A stretch of DNA of 64,000 bases from NCBI RefSeq assembly GCF_009765375.1, contig NZ_VTOK01000007.1:62001-126000 (forward strand), in the 5' to 3' direction. Source of the stretch: Alteribacillus sp. YIM 98480 (GTDB lineage Bacteria; Bacillota; Bacilli; Bacillales; Marinococcaceae). The notes beneath the pieces are model-generated. The model made no database searches and was not told where the DNA came from. It saw nothing but the letters and a program-made list of their open reading frames with translations. This document shows, in pieces, positions 9,067 through 17,522 of the stretch. Position 1 is the first letter of the stretch. Each line of letters opens with the position of its first letter. The position numbers were made by a program, and so were the translations under genes.

Positions 9067-9104
9067 CAATCAAATGAAAAAGATTAAATGATTATTTTTG
9101 ATTG
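9067..9104. promoter_or_regulatory. Candidate FruR operator half-sites
   Basis: CAATCAAA (9067-9074) and its inverse TTTGATTG (9097-9104) sit just upstream of and over the -35 box of the fru promoter. DeoR-family repressors usually bind such repeated half-sites. This is an inference from position and symmetry. Confidence 0.4.
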
Positions 9105-9130
9105 ATTTTGAAAGGAAGCGATTATATACT
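9102..9130 (+). promoter_or_regulatory. SigA promoter of fruRKA
   Basis: TTGATT (9102-9107), a 17-base spacer and TATACT (9125-9130) make a strong vegetative promoter about 60 bases upstream of fruR. Confidence 0.75.
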
Positions 9131-9147
9131 AGAAAGAGATAAAATCG

Positions 9148-9161
9148 AGTAAGCGTTTTCC
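9148..9161 (+). promoter_or_regulatory. cre-like site in the fruR leader
   Basis: AGTAAGCGTTTTCC fits the CcpA target TGNAANCGNTNNCA except at the outermost bases. It lies about 20 bases downstream of the -10 box, a position where bound CcpA would block transcription. Fructose operons of Bacilli are known CcpA targets. Confidence 0.6.
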
Positions 9162-9188
9162 ATAAGAAGGAAGGAGGCATCATAATCC

Positions 9189-9944
9189 TTGCTCAATATA
9201 GAAAGAAAAGATGCTATACTATCTGTCCTCGAAAAGCAGGAAGTAGCTACGGTGCAGGAATTAGTAAATGCAACGGGAGCTTCTGAATCTACCATAAGAA
9301 GAGACCTCACTGATTTAGAATCACAAAATTATATTAAACGATTGCACGGCGGGGCCTCCCTTTCTAAACGTAAAACTGAAGAACCAAGTATGTCTGAAAA
9401 AAAGAGTGTAAACCAAGCGGAGAAAAAATCGATGGCAGCTGCTGCCAGTGCTCTTGTTGAACATAAAGATTGTTTATTCATAGATGCAGGAACGACAACA
9501 ATTGAAATGATATCTTTTTTAGCCGGCAAAGACGTAGTAGTTGTGACGAATGGGATTCAACATGTCCCTCTGCTATTAGAGCAAGGAATTGAGACGTATG
9601 TGACAGGCGGAAAAGCAAAACCTAATACAGCTGCTTTAGCTGGCGGCAAAGCAGTAGAATCGATGAAAGAGTTTCGTTTTGATGCCTGTTTTCTTGGGAT
9701 GAACGGGATTGACGCCAAACAGGGTTTTACGACACCCGACCCGGATGAAGCGGGAGTAAAGAAAACAGCTATTACATTAGCGTCTAGATCTTATGTTCTT
9801 GCAGATCATTCTAAAATAGGGGAAGTTTCTTTTTCCAGCGTCGCTCCTATTGAGAACGCTTATATTATTACATCAAGTAAGGCAGAAGCTGAGCAGCTGC
9901 GAACATTACAACAAGAAACAGTAGTAAAGGTTGTGAATTTATGA
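9189..9944 (+). CDS. fruR: DeoR-family repressor of the fructose operon FruR
   Basis: This 251-residue regulator has an N-terminal winged helix-turn-helix (VQELVNATGASESTIRRDL at about 21-39, then KRLHGGAS) and a C-terminal sugar-phosphate-binding domain with the family motif DAGTTTIEM near residue 98. It probably senses fructose 1-phosphate and controls its own operon. TTG 9189 is the only start near GGAGG (9173-9177), although the 11-base spacing is long; the N-terminus MLNIERKDAI matches the family. It overlaps fruK by four bases (ATGA). Confidence 0.92.
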   Translation: MLNIERKDAILSVLEKQEVATVQELVNATGASESTIRRDLTDLESQNYIKRLHGGASLSKRKTEEPSMSEKKSVNQAEKKSMAAAASALVEHKDCLFIDAGTTTIEMISFLAGKDVVVVTNGIQHVPLLLEQGIETYVTGGKAKPNTAALAGGKAVESMKEFRFDACFLGMNGIDAKQGFTTPDPDEAGVKKTAITLASRSYVLADHSKIGEVSFSSVAPIENAYIITSSKAEAEQLRTLQQETVVKVVNL

Positions 9945-10861
9945 TTTATACACTGACATTGAATCCAGCTCTTGATTACGTAGTGGAGGTTGCTGATTTT
10001 ACAGAAGGCAGCATCAATCGCACCAAAAATGAGTTGAAATATCCGGGTGGAAAAGGGATTAACGTGTCACGCGTTTTGAAAAGATTAGGGGTTTCAAGTA
10101 CTGCGTTAGGATTTACAGGGGGATTTACCGGTGACTACATTGAAAATGTGCTCGAGCAAGAAAACATTGAAACAGATTTTGTAAAGGTTAATGGAGATAC
10201 CCGTATTAACGTAAAAATTAGAGGCGGAAAAGAGACTGAAGTAAACGGTGCTTCCCCCTCTATATATGAAGATGATATACGCTCTTTAGAAAGCAGATTA
10301 GCACTGCTTGATAATGAAGATCAGCTTGTAGTGGCAGGAAGTCTTCCTTCCATGCTTCCAACTGATACGTACAAGAGGCTTATGATCAGATTGAATGAGA
10401 AGGGCATTCGGGTTTACCTGGATACAAGTGGCGAAGCTTTAACAAAAGCATTAGAAGCAAGCCCATATTTTGTTAAGCCGAATCATTTAGAACTGGCAGA
10501 ACTGTATGGCGTTTCTATTTCAAGCGTAGAAGAAGCAGTTCAATATGGGAAGAAGCTGCTTGATGACTTTGACATTTCTCATGCCGTTATTTCAATGGCG
10601 GGCGAAGGTGCTGTTTACTTACATGGCGATGAAGCATACCAAGCAAAACCTCCTGAACGTCCAGCTGTAAATTCCGTTGGCGCGGGAGATTCCTTAGTAG
10701 CAGGTTTTATCGCTAAACATCTATTGTCTAATCATCCAGACGAAGTTTTAGCATTTGCTGTATCGGCCGGCAGTGCCACTGCTTTTTCAGAAACATTTTG
10801 TACAAAAGAAGAAGTTGAACAAATGAATAAAGAAATTAAAACAGCAGTTTTGTATGAGTAA
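9941..10861 (+). CDS. fruK: 1-phosphofructokinase
   Basis: FruK phosphorylates fructose 1-phosphate to fructose 1,6-bisphosphate with ATP and so feeds imported fructose into glycolysis. This PfkB-family kinase of 306 residues has the N-terminal signature GGKGINVSRVLKRLG (about 38-52) and the C-terminal signature VGAGDSLVAGF with the catalytic Asp at about residue 250. It sits between the repressor and the transporter, with a four-base overlap to fruR, so translation is coupled. Confidence 0.96.
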   Translation: MIYTLTLNPALDYVVEVADFTEGSINRTKNELKYPGGKGINVSRVLKRLGVSSTALGFTGGFTGDYIENVLEQENIETDFVKVNGDTRINVKIRGGKETEVNGASPSIYEDDIRSLESRLALLDNEDQLVVAGSLPSMLPTDTYKRLMIRLNEKGIRVYLDTSGEALTKALEASPYFVKPNHLELAELYGVSISSVEEAVQYGKKLLDDFDISHAVISMAGEGAVYLHGDEAYQAKPPERPAVNSVGAGDSLVAGFIAKHLLSNHPDEVLAFAVSAGSATAFSETFCTKEEVEQMNKEIKTAVLYE

Positions 10862-10898
10862 TAAGTGTTTTTCAGTATTTTTTTAAGAGGTGAAATCG

Positions 10899-12791
10899 AT
10901 GAAGATTACCGAGCTGTTAAAAACAGATACGATGGTATTAAATCTTGAATCTACTACAAAAGACGGGGTCATTGATGAACTTGTTCAAAAATTGGATTCA
11001 GCAGGCAGACTAAACGACAAGAATGATTTTAAAGAAGCTATTCTTGCCCGCGAAGCTCAGAGTTCCACTGGGATTGGAGAAGGGGTTGCCATTCCGCACG
11101 CAAAAACAGCTGCTGTGAAAACGCCAGCGATTGCGTTTGGGCGTTCAAAAAATGGAGCAGAATATGAATCGCTTGACGGACAGCCTGCACATCTTGTATT
11201 TATGATTGCTGCAAGTGAAGGTGCAAATGAAGATCATTTGCAGACGCTGTCAAGATTGTCTACTCTTTTAATGGATGAGTCTTTTCGCAGTGACCTGATT
11301 CATGCCGAATCAGAAGATGAAATTATTACATTGATTGACAAAAAAGAAAAAGAGAAATTAGGAGAAGAAGAAACAGAAGAAAGCACAGCGGAAGAAAAAG
11401 GTGCAGATACTCCAAGCATTCTTGCTGTGACTGGTTGTCCAACAGGTATCGCTCATACGTACATGGCAGCAGATTCTTTAAAAGACAAAGCAAAAGAACT
11501 GGGCTTATCCATTAAAGTCGAAACCAATGGGTCAGACGGAGTAAAAAACCGTCTTTCCGCCGAAGAGATAGAAAAAGCAGACGCTATTATTGTTGCGTCT
11601 GACACAAAAGTAGAAATGGACCGCTTTGATGGAAGACCAGTGTTAGTAAAAGGTGTGACTGACGGGATTCGCCGCCCGGAAGAATTGTTAACACAGGCTA
11701 AAAATGGTGAAGCTCCTATTTACAGAGCTTCTGGCGGAGGCCAGGAGGAAAGCTCTGGCGATAGCAGCGGCAGAAAAGGCTTTTATAAACATTTAATGAA
11801 TGGTGTTTCTAACATGCTGCCATTCGTTGTCGGCGGCGGTGTATTAATTGCTATCTCCTTCTTTTTTGGAATTAATGCGGCCGATCCAGAGGATCCAAGC
11901 TATCATCCGTTTGCAGAAGCGTTAAGTGTTATTGGTGGAGACCATGCGTTTGGTTTAATGGTGGCTGTACTTGCTGGTTTTATCGCTATGAGTATAGCAG
12001 ATCGTCCAGGCTTTGCTCCTGGTATGATAGGTGGTCTAATGGCTACGACAGGAGGAGCAGGATTCTTAGGTGGTTTGATTGCCGGTTTTCTTGCTGGTTA
12101 TGTAGTGATCTTGCTTAAAAAAGCATTAGCAGGGCTGCCAAAAGTATTAGACGGCATTAAAACGATTTTATTTTATCCCGTACTAAGCATATTTATCGTC
12201 GGCATGCTCATGCATTTTGTCATTATCGAGCCAATCAGTGTTTTTAATACATTTTTAGAAAACTGGCTTGATGGCATGGGAACTGGAAACATTGTTATTT
12301 TAGGCCTCATTCTAGGCGGTATGATGGCAGTTGATATGGGAGGTCCTATCAACAAAGCAGCCTTTACATTTGGAATTGCTATGATTGATGCTGGAAACTA
12401 CGCTCCGCACGCAGCTATTATGGCAGGCGGGATGGTGCCTCCTCTTGGGATTGCCCTTGCTACCACTCTATTTAGAAAGAAGTTTACAAAAGAAGAAAGA
12501 GATGCGGGTTTTTCAAGCTATTTTCTTGGGGCTTTCTTCATTACAGAAGGTGCTATTCCATTTGCAGCTGCAGATCCAGGACGAGTAATTCCGTCGATCA
12601 TAGCTGGTTCTGCTACTGCTGGAGCATTTGCGATGTTATTTGGAAATGGTCTGCCAGCACCTCACGGAGGGGTGTTTGTTATTCCTGCTATACAAGGTGG
12701 AAGTCCTTGGTTGTATGTGCTCGCCATTTTGATTGGTACAGTGGTAACAGCATTATTAGTAGGATTTTTAAAAAGGCCGCTACGTCCATAA
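10899..12791 (+). CDS. fruA: Fructose PTS transporter, EIIABC
   Basis: This phosphotransferase permease imports fructose as fructose 1-phosphate. The 630-residue protein has three domains in order: IIA (about 1-148, phospho-His in AIPHAKT near residue 67), IIB (about 170-270, phospho-Cys in TGCPTGIAHTY near residue 180) and IIC (about 295-625), which is hydrophobic with GGPINKAAF and the late motif ITEGAIPFA. A Glu/Lys-rich linker separates IIA from IIB. GTG 10890 is in frame but forms part of the ribosome binding site AGAGGTGA, so ATG 10899 is chosen. It is the last gene of the fru operon and is followed by a strong terminator. Confidence 0.96.
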   Translation: MKITELLKTDTMVLNLESTTKDGVIDELVQKLDSAGRLNDKNDFKEAILAREAQSSTGIGEGVAIPHAKTAAVKTPAIAFGRSKNGAEYESLDGQPAHLVFMIAASEGANEDHLQTLSRLSTLLMDESFRSDLIHAESEDEIITLIDKKEKEKLGEEETEESTAEEKGADTPSILAVTGCPTGIAHTYMAADSLKDKAKELGLSIKVETNGSDGVKNRLSAEEIEKADAIIVASDTKVEMDRFDGRPVLVKGVTDGIRRPEELLTQAKNGEAPIYRASGGGQEESSGDSSGRKGFYKHLMNGVSNMLPFVVGGGVLIAISFFFGINAADPEDPSYHPFAEALSVIGGDHAFGLMVAVLAGFIAMSIADRPGFAPGMIGGLMATTGGAGFLGGLIAGFLAGYVVILLKKALAGLPKVLDGIKTILFYPVLSIFIVGMLMHFVIIEPISVFNTFLENWLDGMGTGNIVILGLILGGMMAVDMGGPINKAAFTFGIAMIDAGNYAPHAAIMAGGMVPPLGIALATTLFRKKFTKEERDAGFSSYFLGAFFITEGAIPFAAADPGRVIPSIIAGSATAGAFAMLFGNGLPAPHGGVFVIPAIQGGSPWLYVLAILIGTVVTALLVGFLKRPLRP

Positions 12792-12794
12792 ATG

Positions 12795-12836
12795 AAAAAA
12801 ACAAGGTTTTCACCAATGGTGAGAGCCTTGTTTTTT
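12795..12836 (+). terminator. Terminator of the fru operon
   Basis: AACAAGG ... TCACC-aat-GGTGA ... CCTTGTTTTTT forms a long hairpin with a T-run starting shortly after the fruA stop. Confidence 0.88.
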
Positions 12837-12935
12837 ATATGGCAGTAAGCGAAGTTTTTCTAAATTGCTTAACATCCTTAAAATGTAACAAAGGCAGCGG
12901 TTTAAATAAACCGCGCCCATTTTCTCTTTTGTACA

Positions 12936-13241
12936 TTAGGAAGAAAGTTCTAAGATCGTACCAGTTTTCGCATCTACAATAAAATCCATTTGTTTGGTTT
13001 CGCCTTCTTTAGTACTTGAAATACCACCCCGGTAAACTTTGTATTCCAGGTCGTCTTTTTTATAATTTTCTGCTGTCATATGAATCCAGGAACCGTTGAC
13101 AGGAATATGATCCTGAATATTTTCTTTAACTGTTTTTAGTGCTTTCTCAGGAGAAATTTGTTCTCCGCCAGCATATTCCTTAAGTGCATAACCTGCTAAA
13201 AAGCCAATACCTGCTCCAATAAGGATATCTCTTACCTTCAT
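12936..13241 (-). CDS. ytzB: PepSY-domain small membrane-anchored protein (YtzB-like)
   Basis: This 101-residue protein has a short N-terminal hydrophobic segment, ILIGAGIGFLAGYAL, followed by a single PepSY-type domain (KALKTVKENIQ ... YKVYRGGIS ... DFIVDAKTGTILEL). PepSY domains occur in peptidase inhibitors and signalling proteins. The partner here is unknown. In B. subtilis ytzB lies next to ytoP, as here, which supports the name. It is on the minus strand, divergent from ytoP, with AGGCAGG upstream of its start. Confidence 0.75.
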   Translation of the reverse strand: MKVRDILIGAGIGFLAGYALKEYAGGEQISPEKALKTVKENIQDHIPVNGSWIHMTAENYKKDDLEYKVYRGGISSTKEGETKQMDFIVDAKTGTILELSS

Positions 13242-13381
13242 ACATATACCTGCCTTTCCTATTTGCTTTCTCTCAAGTATAGCCTAAACGGAGCAAATTT
13301 CCAAACGCTAATCTGGATGCGGTAGAAAAAAACAAGGGGGTTCGGTAAAATATATGTAATAAAGTGAGAAAGGAGACTGTT

Positions 13382-14455
13382 ATGAATCAAGAAACTCAGG
13401 AAATGTTTAAAACGTTAACAGAGCTTCCGGGAGCCCCTGGATTTGAACATGACGTCAGAAACTATTTAAAAGGTGAGTTGGAAAAATACAGTGACGACAT
13501 TGTTCAAGACAAATTAGGCAGCATTTTTGGCGTCAAGAGGGGAACTTCACGCGGTCCAAAGGTAATGGTAGCCGGACATATGGATGAAGTTGGCTTCATG
13601 GTGAAGTCAATAAATAAAAAAGGACTTATTCGTTTTGAAACACTTGGCGGCTGGTGGAGCCAGGTGCTGCTTGCTCAGCGAGTGCAGATTATGACTGATA
13701 ATGGACCTGTAATAGGTGTCATTGGTTCCACACCCCCGCATTTGCTTGATGAAGCGCAGCGGAAAAAACCTATGCCGTTAAAAAAAATGTACATAGATAT
13801 TGGAGCGGATGATAAAAATGACGCGGAAAATATCGGAATAAAGCCAGGTCAGCAAATTGTTCCTATTTGTCCGTTTACACCGATGGCAAATAAGAAAAAA
13901 ATTCTAGCTAAATCATGGGATAACCGGTATGGGGTCGGTCTTTCCATTGAACTTCTAAAAGAACTGCAAGAAAAAGACCACCCGAATATTTTATATTCTG
14001 GCGCTACTGTTCAAGAAGAAGTCGGGTTAAGAGGAGCAGCAACGTCTTCTCATATGATTGATCCAGATATTTTTTATGCATTAGACGCCAGTCCGGCAAA
14101 CGATGCCACCGGAGGAAAAGATGCATTTGGTCATCTTGGCAAAGGAGCATTGCTTCGTATTTTTGACAGAACGATGGTGACCCATCATGGAATGCGTGAA
14201 TTTGTACTTGATACAGCAGAAACAAATGATATACCTTATCAGTTTTTCGTTTCAAAAGGCGGTACCGATGCCGGGCGTGTTCACATGGCAAATGAAGGTG
14301 TTCCCTCTGCTGTGATAGGAGTTTGTTCGAGGTATATTCACACGTCGGCGTCCATTCTTCACATTGATGACTATGCAGCTGCCAAAGAGTTAATCGTGAA
14401 ACTGGTAGAGACGACTGACACGAGTACGGTCGAGCAAATTAGAAAAGGTGTTTAA
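13382..14455 (+). CDS. ytoP: M42-family metallo-aminopeptidase YtoP
   Basis: This cytoplasmic di-zinc or di-cobalt aminopeptidase of the M42 (glutamyl aminopeptidase/endoglucanase-like) family has 357 residues. Metal and catalytic motifs seen are AGHMDEVGF (His and Asp), SWDNRYGVG (bridging Asp), EEVGLRG (catalytic Glu), ALDASPAND (Asp) and SRYIHTSAS (last His). An in-frame GTG lies 18 bases upstream, but AAAGGAG (13369-13375) sits six bases before ATG 13382, which is therefore the start. It is probably co-transcribed with the following DUF84 gene. Confidence 0.94.
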   Translation: MNQETQEMFKTLTELPGAPGFEHDVRNYLKGELEKYSDDIVQDKLGSIFGVKRGTSRGPKVMVAGHMDEVGFMVKSINKKGLIRFETLGGWWSQVLLAQRVQIMTDNGPVIGVIGSTPPHLLDEAQRKKPMPLKKMYIDIGADDKNDAENIGIKPGQQIVPICPFTPMANKKKILAKSWDNRYGVGLSIELLKELQEKDHPNILYSGATVQEEVGLRGAATSSHMIDPDIFYALDASPANDATGGKDAFGHLGKGALLRIFDRTMVTHHGMREFVLDTAETNDIPYQFFVSKGGTDAGRVHMANEGVPSAVIGVCSRYIHTSASILHIDDYAAAKELIVKLVETTDTSTVEQIRKGV

Positions 14456-14463
14456 GGAAAGAA

Positions 14464-15000
14464 GTGGCGAGAAATATGGAAAAAGTAATAGCAATAGGCT
14501 CTAAAAACAACGCCAAAATACAAGCTGCCGCAAATGTTTTCCCAAGGGAAGAGTATATTGTGAAAGGGTACAGCGTGGAGACTGCTGTGTCTGATCAGCC
14601 ATTTTCTGAGGAAGAAACAAAAAAAGGAGCAGTCCACAGAGCAAAATCAGCCCTTAGCATGGATGCAGTCATCGGAATTGGGCTTGAAGGCGGTGTCGAG
14701 CCAATGGAAGATGGTTTATATCTGTGCAACTGGGGAGCGCTTGCTGATGAAAAGGGCGGACTATTCACTGCCGCCGGTGCTAAGATTCTCTTGCCGGAAG
14801 AAGTTGCCGAAGGTCTTTATAAGGGAGAAGAATTAAAAACAATGATGGAGGCGTACACAAACAAGAAAGGAGTCAGCCACAATGAAGGTGCGGTTGGCAT
14901 TTTTTCTAACGGTTTCATATCGCGCGCGGATATGTTTGCTCACATTGTATGGTTATTGTACGGACAATGGAAATTTTCTCAAATACTAAATGAGTCCTAA
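14464..15000 (+). CDS. DUF84-family (YjjX-like) non-canonical purine NTP phosphatase
   Basis: This 178-residue protein resembles the inosine/xanthosine triphosphatase family. The N-terminal nucleotide-binding strand VIAIGSKNNAKIQAA is followed by DQPFSEEETKKGAVHRA and GIGLEGGVE. Such enzymes remove ITP, XTP and related damaged nucleotides. The biochemical role here is inferred from family only. GTG 14464 follows AAGGAAAG and starts eight bases after ytoP. ATG 14476 (MEKVIAIGS) is the alternative and would give a more typical N-terminus. Confidence 0.8.
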   Translation: MARNMEKVIAIGSKNNAKIQAAANVFPREEYIVKGYSVETAVSDQPFSEEETKKGAVHRAKSALSMDAVIGIGLEGGVEPMEDGLYLCNWGALADEKGGLFTAAGAKILLPEEVAEGLYKGEELKTMMEAYTNKKGVSHNEGAVGIFSNGFISRADMFAHIVWLLYGQWKFSQILNES

Positions 15001-15059
15001 CAAAAGGGAGCTTCTCAAAAGGTTAGTTAGGATATGGTGGTTATCTAACTGGAATATAT

Positions 15060-15156
15060 GCGAGACTCCTGCGCGGAGAAACCGACAGTGTGAAGACCCC
15101 GCAGTAAAGGTTTTGCTCACAAGGTGGCTGAACCGCCGTCCGCGGCAAAGAAGACA
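15060..15156. repeat. Degenerate Bacillaceae GC-rich intergenic repeat
   Basis: The stretch GCGAGACTCCTGCGCGGAG, then GTGAAGACCCCGCAG, GCTCAC and CCGCGG resembles a palindromic repeat common between genes of Bacillus relatives (GACTCCTGCGGG ... AGACCCCGCAG ... CCCGCGGAAAGC, recalled). It has diverged here and has no coding frame. GAGCTTCTCAAAAGG at 15009 just upstream may be part of the same element. Confidence 0.6.
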
Positions 15157-15349
15157 CTATGAGAACGAGCAAACTGAGCTGGAGAGATGTTCCACTTTTG
15201 ATCTGAGGGTGAAAGCGACTATATTTCAGCAGCGCTTGCCGAGAACTGACTTATGAAATAGCTCTTTTTAAAAGCAGTCTGTCTCTTAGTTAAAAGTCGA
15301 TAAACTACCTATTTGTCAAGTGATCGGATGCTGGTACTGGCAATCTAAG

Positions 15350-15398
15350 AAAAACTACGGTTTCGCCATTTGGACTTGGCGGAAACCGTAGTTTTTTT
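15350..15398. repeat. Long hairpin of a dispersed repeat family (copy 1)
   Basis: AAACTACGGTTTCGCC and GGCGGAAACCGTAGTTT are near-perfect inverse copies with a ten-base loop, followed by a T-run. It can act as a terminator. Related sequences recur at about 27446, 35141 and 57038. Confidence 0.65.
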
Positions 15399-15430
15399 AA
15401 TTGGGTAAGAAAGCATTTAGGCGTTTTTGA

Positions 15431-15556
15431 TGTCTAGCTTCAGCGCCTACTCGCTCGAGATTCCTTCGGTTCGTCAATGGAAAGCAAAGATCAGCTTTCC
15501 ATATGCCGACCCTCCAGGACTTGTCGCTCGTGAGCAAGGCGCTTGCGCTTTTCTTA
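15431..15556. repeat. Bacillus-type intergenic repeat ending in GGCGCTTGCGCTTTTC (copy 1)
   Basis: The element starts TCTAGCTTCAGCGCCT and ends GAGCAAGGCGCTTGCGCTTTTC, with outer arms AGCGCCT/AGGCGCT and an inner stem GGAAAGC/GCTTTCC. It matches the layout of a repeat widely scattered in Bacillus genomes (recalled). Its 3' end abuts the ytoQ stop. A shorter copy lies at 44783-44866. Confidence 0.75.
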
Positions 15557-15557
15557 A

Positions 15558-16004
15558 TCATTTTGTTTCAAATACGTAGGATAATGCCTGCAATGCTTGT
15601 TCTTTTGTTTCTACGACAACTTGAGCTTTATTAGCAATTTCTTTTACGGGATGATGAAGTTCCTGCGGACGAATCAAAATGAGCGGTTTTCCCAAAGCGA
15701 TAGCTGTACCTGCATCCATAGCTGTATTCCATTGTTTGTATTTTTCTCCGAATAAAGCGATCACAACATCGGCTTTTTGCATTAATATTTGTGTACGAAG
15801 ATTGTTTAAACTAGAAGCCGCTTCATCTTTTAATATCTTGTCTGGCTGCTGACCGATAACTTCTTCTCCGATGTTATCGGAACGATCATGGTTTTCCATT
15901 GGAGCGGTAAAATGAAGAGGCAGCTCCATTTCTTCTGCTTTTTGACGAATTTCCTCACGCCAATCATCATGAATTTGTCCTGCTAAGTAAACATTTAATT
16001 CCAT
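15558..16004 (-). CDS. ytoQ: YtoQ family protein
   Basis: This 148-residue protein is a distant nucleoside 2-deoxyribosyltransferase-like fold. The N-terminal LNVYLAGQIHDDW, the central QKADVVIALFGEKYKQWN and MDAGTAIALGKPLILI are characteristic of YtoQ. Its activity is not established. It lies on the minus strand, opposite to its neighbours, with GAGGAGG close upstream of the ATG. In B. subtilis ytoQ occupies the same interval between ytoP and ytpP. Confidence 0.9.
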   Translation of the reverse strand: MELNVYLAGQIHDDWREEIRQKAEEMELPLHFTAPMENHDRSDNIGEEVIGQQPDKILKDEAASSLNNLRTQILMQKADVVIALFGEKYKQWNTAMDAGTAIALGKPLILIRPQELHHPVKEIANKAQVVVETKEQALQALSYVFETK

Positions 16005-16138
16005 TTTTAGTTCCTCCTCTACATTGCTATGTGAAAAATCTAATAATTAAATCATAATATTCTTGCTTATGAAAATGCAAACGAGGTATGATGAAAGAAA
16101 GTGAAAATCATCACATGCGATTACTTAGGGGGGAAACG

Positions 16139-17149
16139 ATGAAGTCCTTTTTTTTACGCAAAGGTGTAAAGTTATCTGTAAAGACATATACGGTTACAGC
16201 CTTAAGCTATATGGCACTTGGATTGTTTTCATCGCTCATTATTGGATTAATTATTAATACGATAGGAGAGCAGCTGCAATGGTCTTTTTTTATGGAGATG
16301 GGAACATTAGCGATGGATTTAATGGGCCCTGCTATTGGAGCAGCGGTTGCCTATGGTTTGCAAGCACCTCCGCTTATACTTTTCTCGGCAATCGTAAGCG
16401 GCGCAGCGGGAGCTGAGCTTGGAGGACCAGCAGGAGCATTTATTGCAGCTTTATTATCTGTAGAGATTGGAAAACTCGTTTCTAAAGAAACAAAGCTTGA
16501 TATTATTGTTACTCCCTTTGTCACCATCGGATCAGGTTTTTCTATTGCTTATTTTCTAGGACCGGTTATTAATACAGGATTAATTGGGTTTGGGGAGCTT
16601 ATTATGTGGGCGACAGACCAACAGCCTTTTATTATGGGCATTTTAGTAGCTGTATTAATGGGTCTTGCATTAACAGCTCCTATTTCAAGTGCCGCCATTG
16701 CTATTATGATAGGGCTTGAAGGTATTGCAGCCGGGGCAGCAGCAGTCGGCTGTTCTGCACAAATGGTTGGTTTTGCTGTGAGCAGCTATAGAGAAAATGG
16801 TATAGCAGGTCTTGCTGCTCTTGGGATTGGTACATCTATGCTGCAAGTTCCTAATATTATTAAAAATCCGCTTATTTTAATCCCGCCTACAGCAGCTGGG
16901 GCTGTATTCGCACCGCTTTCCACGATGGTATTTTTATTAGAAAATAATGCAGCAGGAGCAGGAATGGGAACGAGCGGGTTAGTTGGACAAATCATGACGT
17001 TTTCAGTAATGGGTTTTACTTCTCACGTTTTATGGGGAATTATTCTCTTACATATTATCGGACCTGCCATAGTAAGTCTTATTTTGTCTGAGTGGATGAG
17101 GAAACGAAATTGGATTACACTAGGAGATATGAAGTTAGAGCAAGGTTAG
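16139..17149 (+). CDS. Orphan PTS EIIC-like membrane protein
   Basis: This 336-residue protein is strongly hydrophobic, with eight or more predicted helices and many Gly/Ala-rich segments such as GPAIGAAVAYGLQAPP and APISSAAIAIMIGLEG. It resembles the PTS_EIIC_2 group of putative sugar permease domains, which are found without IIA or IIB partners, as here. The substrate is unknown. ATG 16139 after AGGGGGG is preferred to an upstream in-frame ATG at 16088. It ends where the ytpP ribosome binding site begins (stop TAG overlaps AGGAGG), so the two are co-transcribed. Confidence 0.78.
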   Translation: MKSFFLRKGVKLSVKTYTVTALSYMALGLFSSLIIGLIINTIGEQLQWSFFMEMGTLAMDLMGPAIGAAVAYGLQAPPLILFSAIVSGAAGAELGGPAGAFIAALLSVEIGKLVSKETKLDIIVTPFVTIGSGFSIAYFLGPVINTGLIGFGELIMWATDQQPFIMGILVAVLMGLALTAPISSAAIAIMIGLEGIAAGAAAVGCSAQMVGFAVSSYRENGIAGLAALGIGTSMLQVPNIIKNPLILIPPTAAGAVFAPLSTMVFLLENNAAGAGMGTSGLVGQIMTFSVMGFTSHVLWGIILLHIIGPAIVSLILSEWMRKRNWITLGDMKLEQG

Positions 17150-17160
17150 GAGGTTCTCTT

Positions 17161-17490
17161 GTGGTCAATATTGAGGAACGGACAGAGTTTGAGGATGTTA
17201 TAAACCAGGATAGGGCTGTTGTAATGTTTTCTGCTGACTGGTGTCCTGACTGTCGCGCGGTAGAGCCGGCATTACCGGAAATTGAAAAAGAAAATAATGA
17301 TTTTGCATTCTACCATGTTGATAGAGACCGTCTCATCGATGTCTGCCAAGAATATGATGTATTTGGAATCCCAAGTTTTATTGCTTTTCATCGAGGAAAA
17401 GAAATCCATCGATTTGTAAGTAAAACGAAAAAAACTCCCGATGAGGTGCAGCAATTTTTAAATGAAACGAAAATCCATTTAGATCAATAA
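17161..17490 (+). CDS. ytpP: Thioredoxin-like protein YtpP
   Basis: This 109-residue thioredoxin fold has the active site DWCPDCRAV, a CPDC instead of CGPC motif, near residues 31-34, and the cis-Pro segment GIPSFIAFH near residue 76. It is probably a cytoplasmic disulfide oxidoreductase; the substrate is unknown. GTG 17161 with AGGAGG (17148-17153) is the start; the frame is open further upstream but inside the preceding gene. Confidence 0.92.
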   Translation: MVNIEERTEFEDVINQDRAVVMFSADWCPDCRAVEPALPEIEKENNDFAFYHVDRDRLIDVCQEYDVFGIPSFIAFHRGKEIHRFVSKTKKTPDEVQQFLNETKIHLDQ

Positions 17491-17494
17491 ATAC

Positions 17495-17522
17495 AAAAAA
17501 CTCGCCAGACGGCGAGTTTTTT
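17495..17522. terminator. Bidirectional terminator between ytpP and the chemoreceptor gene
   Basis: AAAAAACTCGCC-agac-GGCGAGTTTTTT serves ytpP on the plus strand and the converging chemoreceptor gene on the minus strand, whose stop codon overlaps its edge. Confidence 0.9.
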
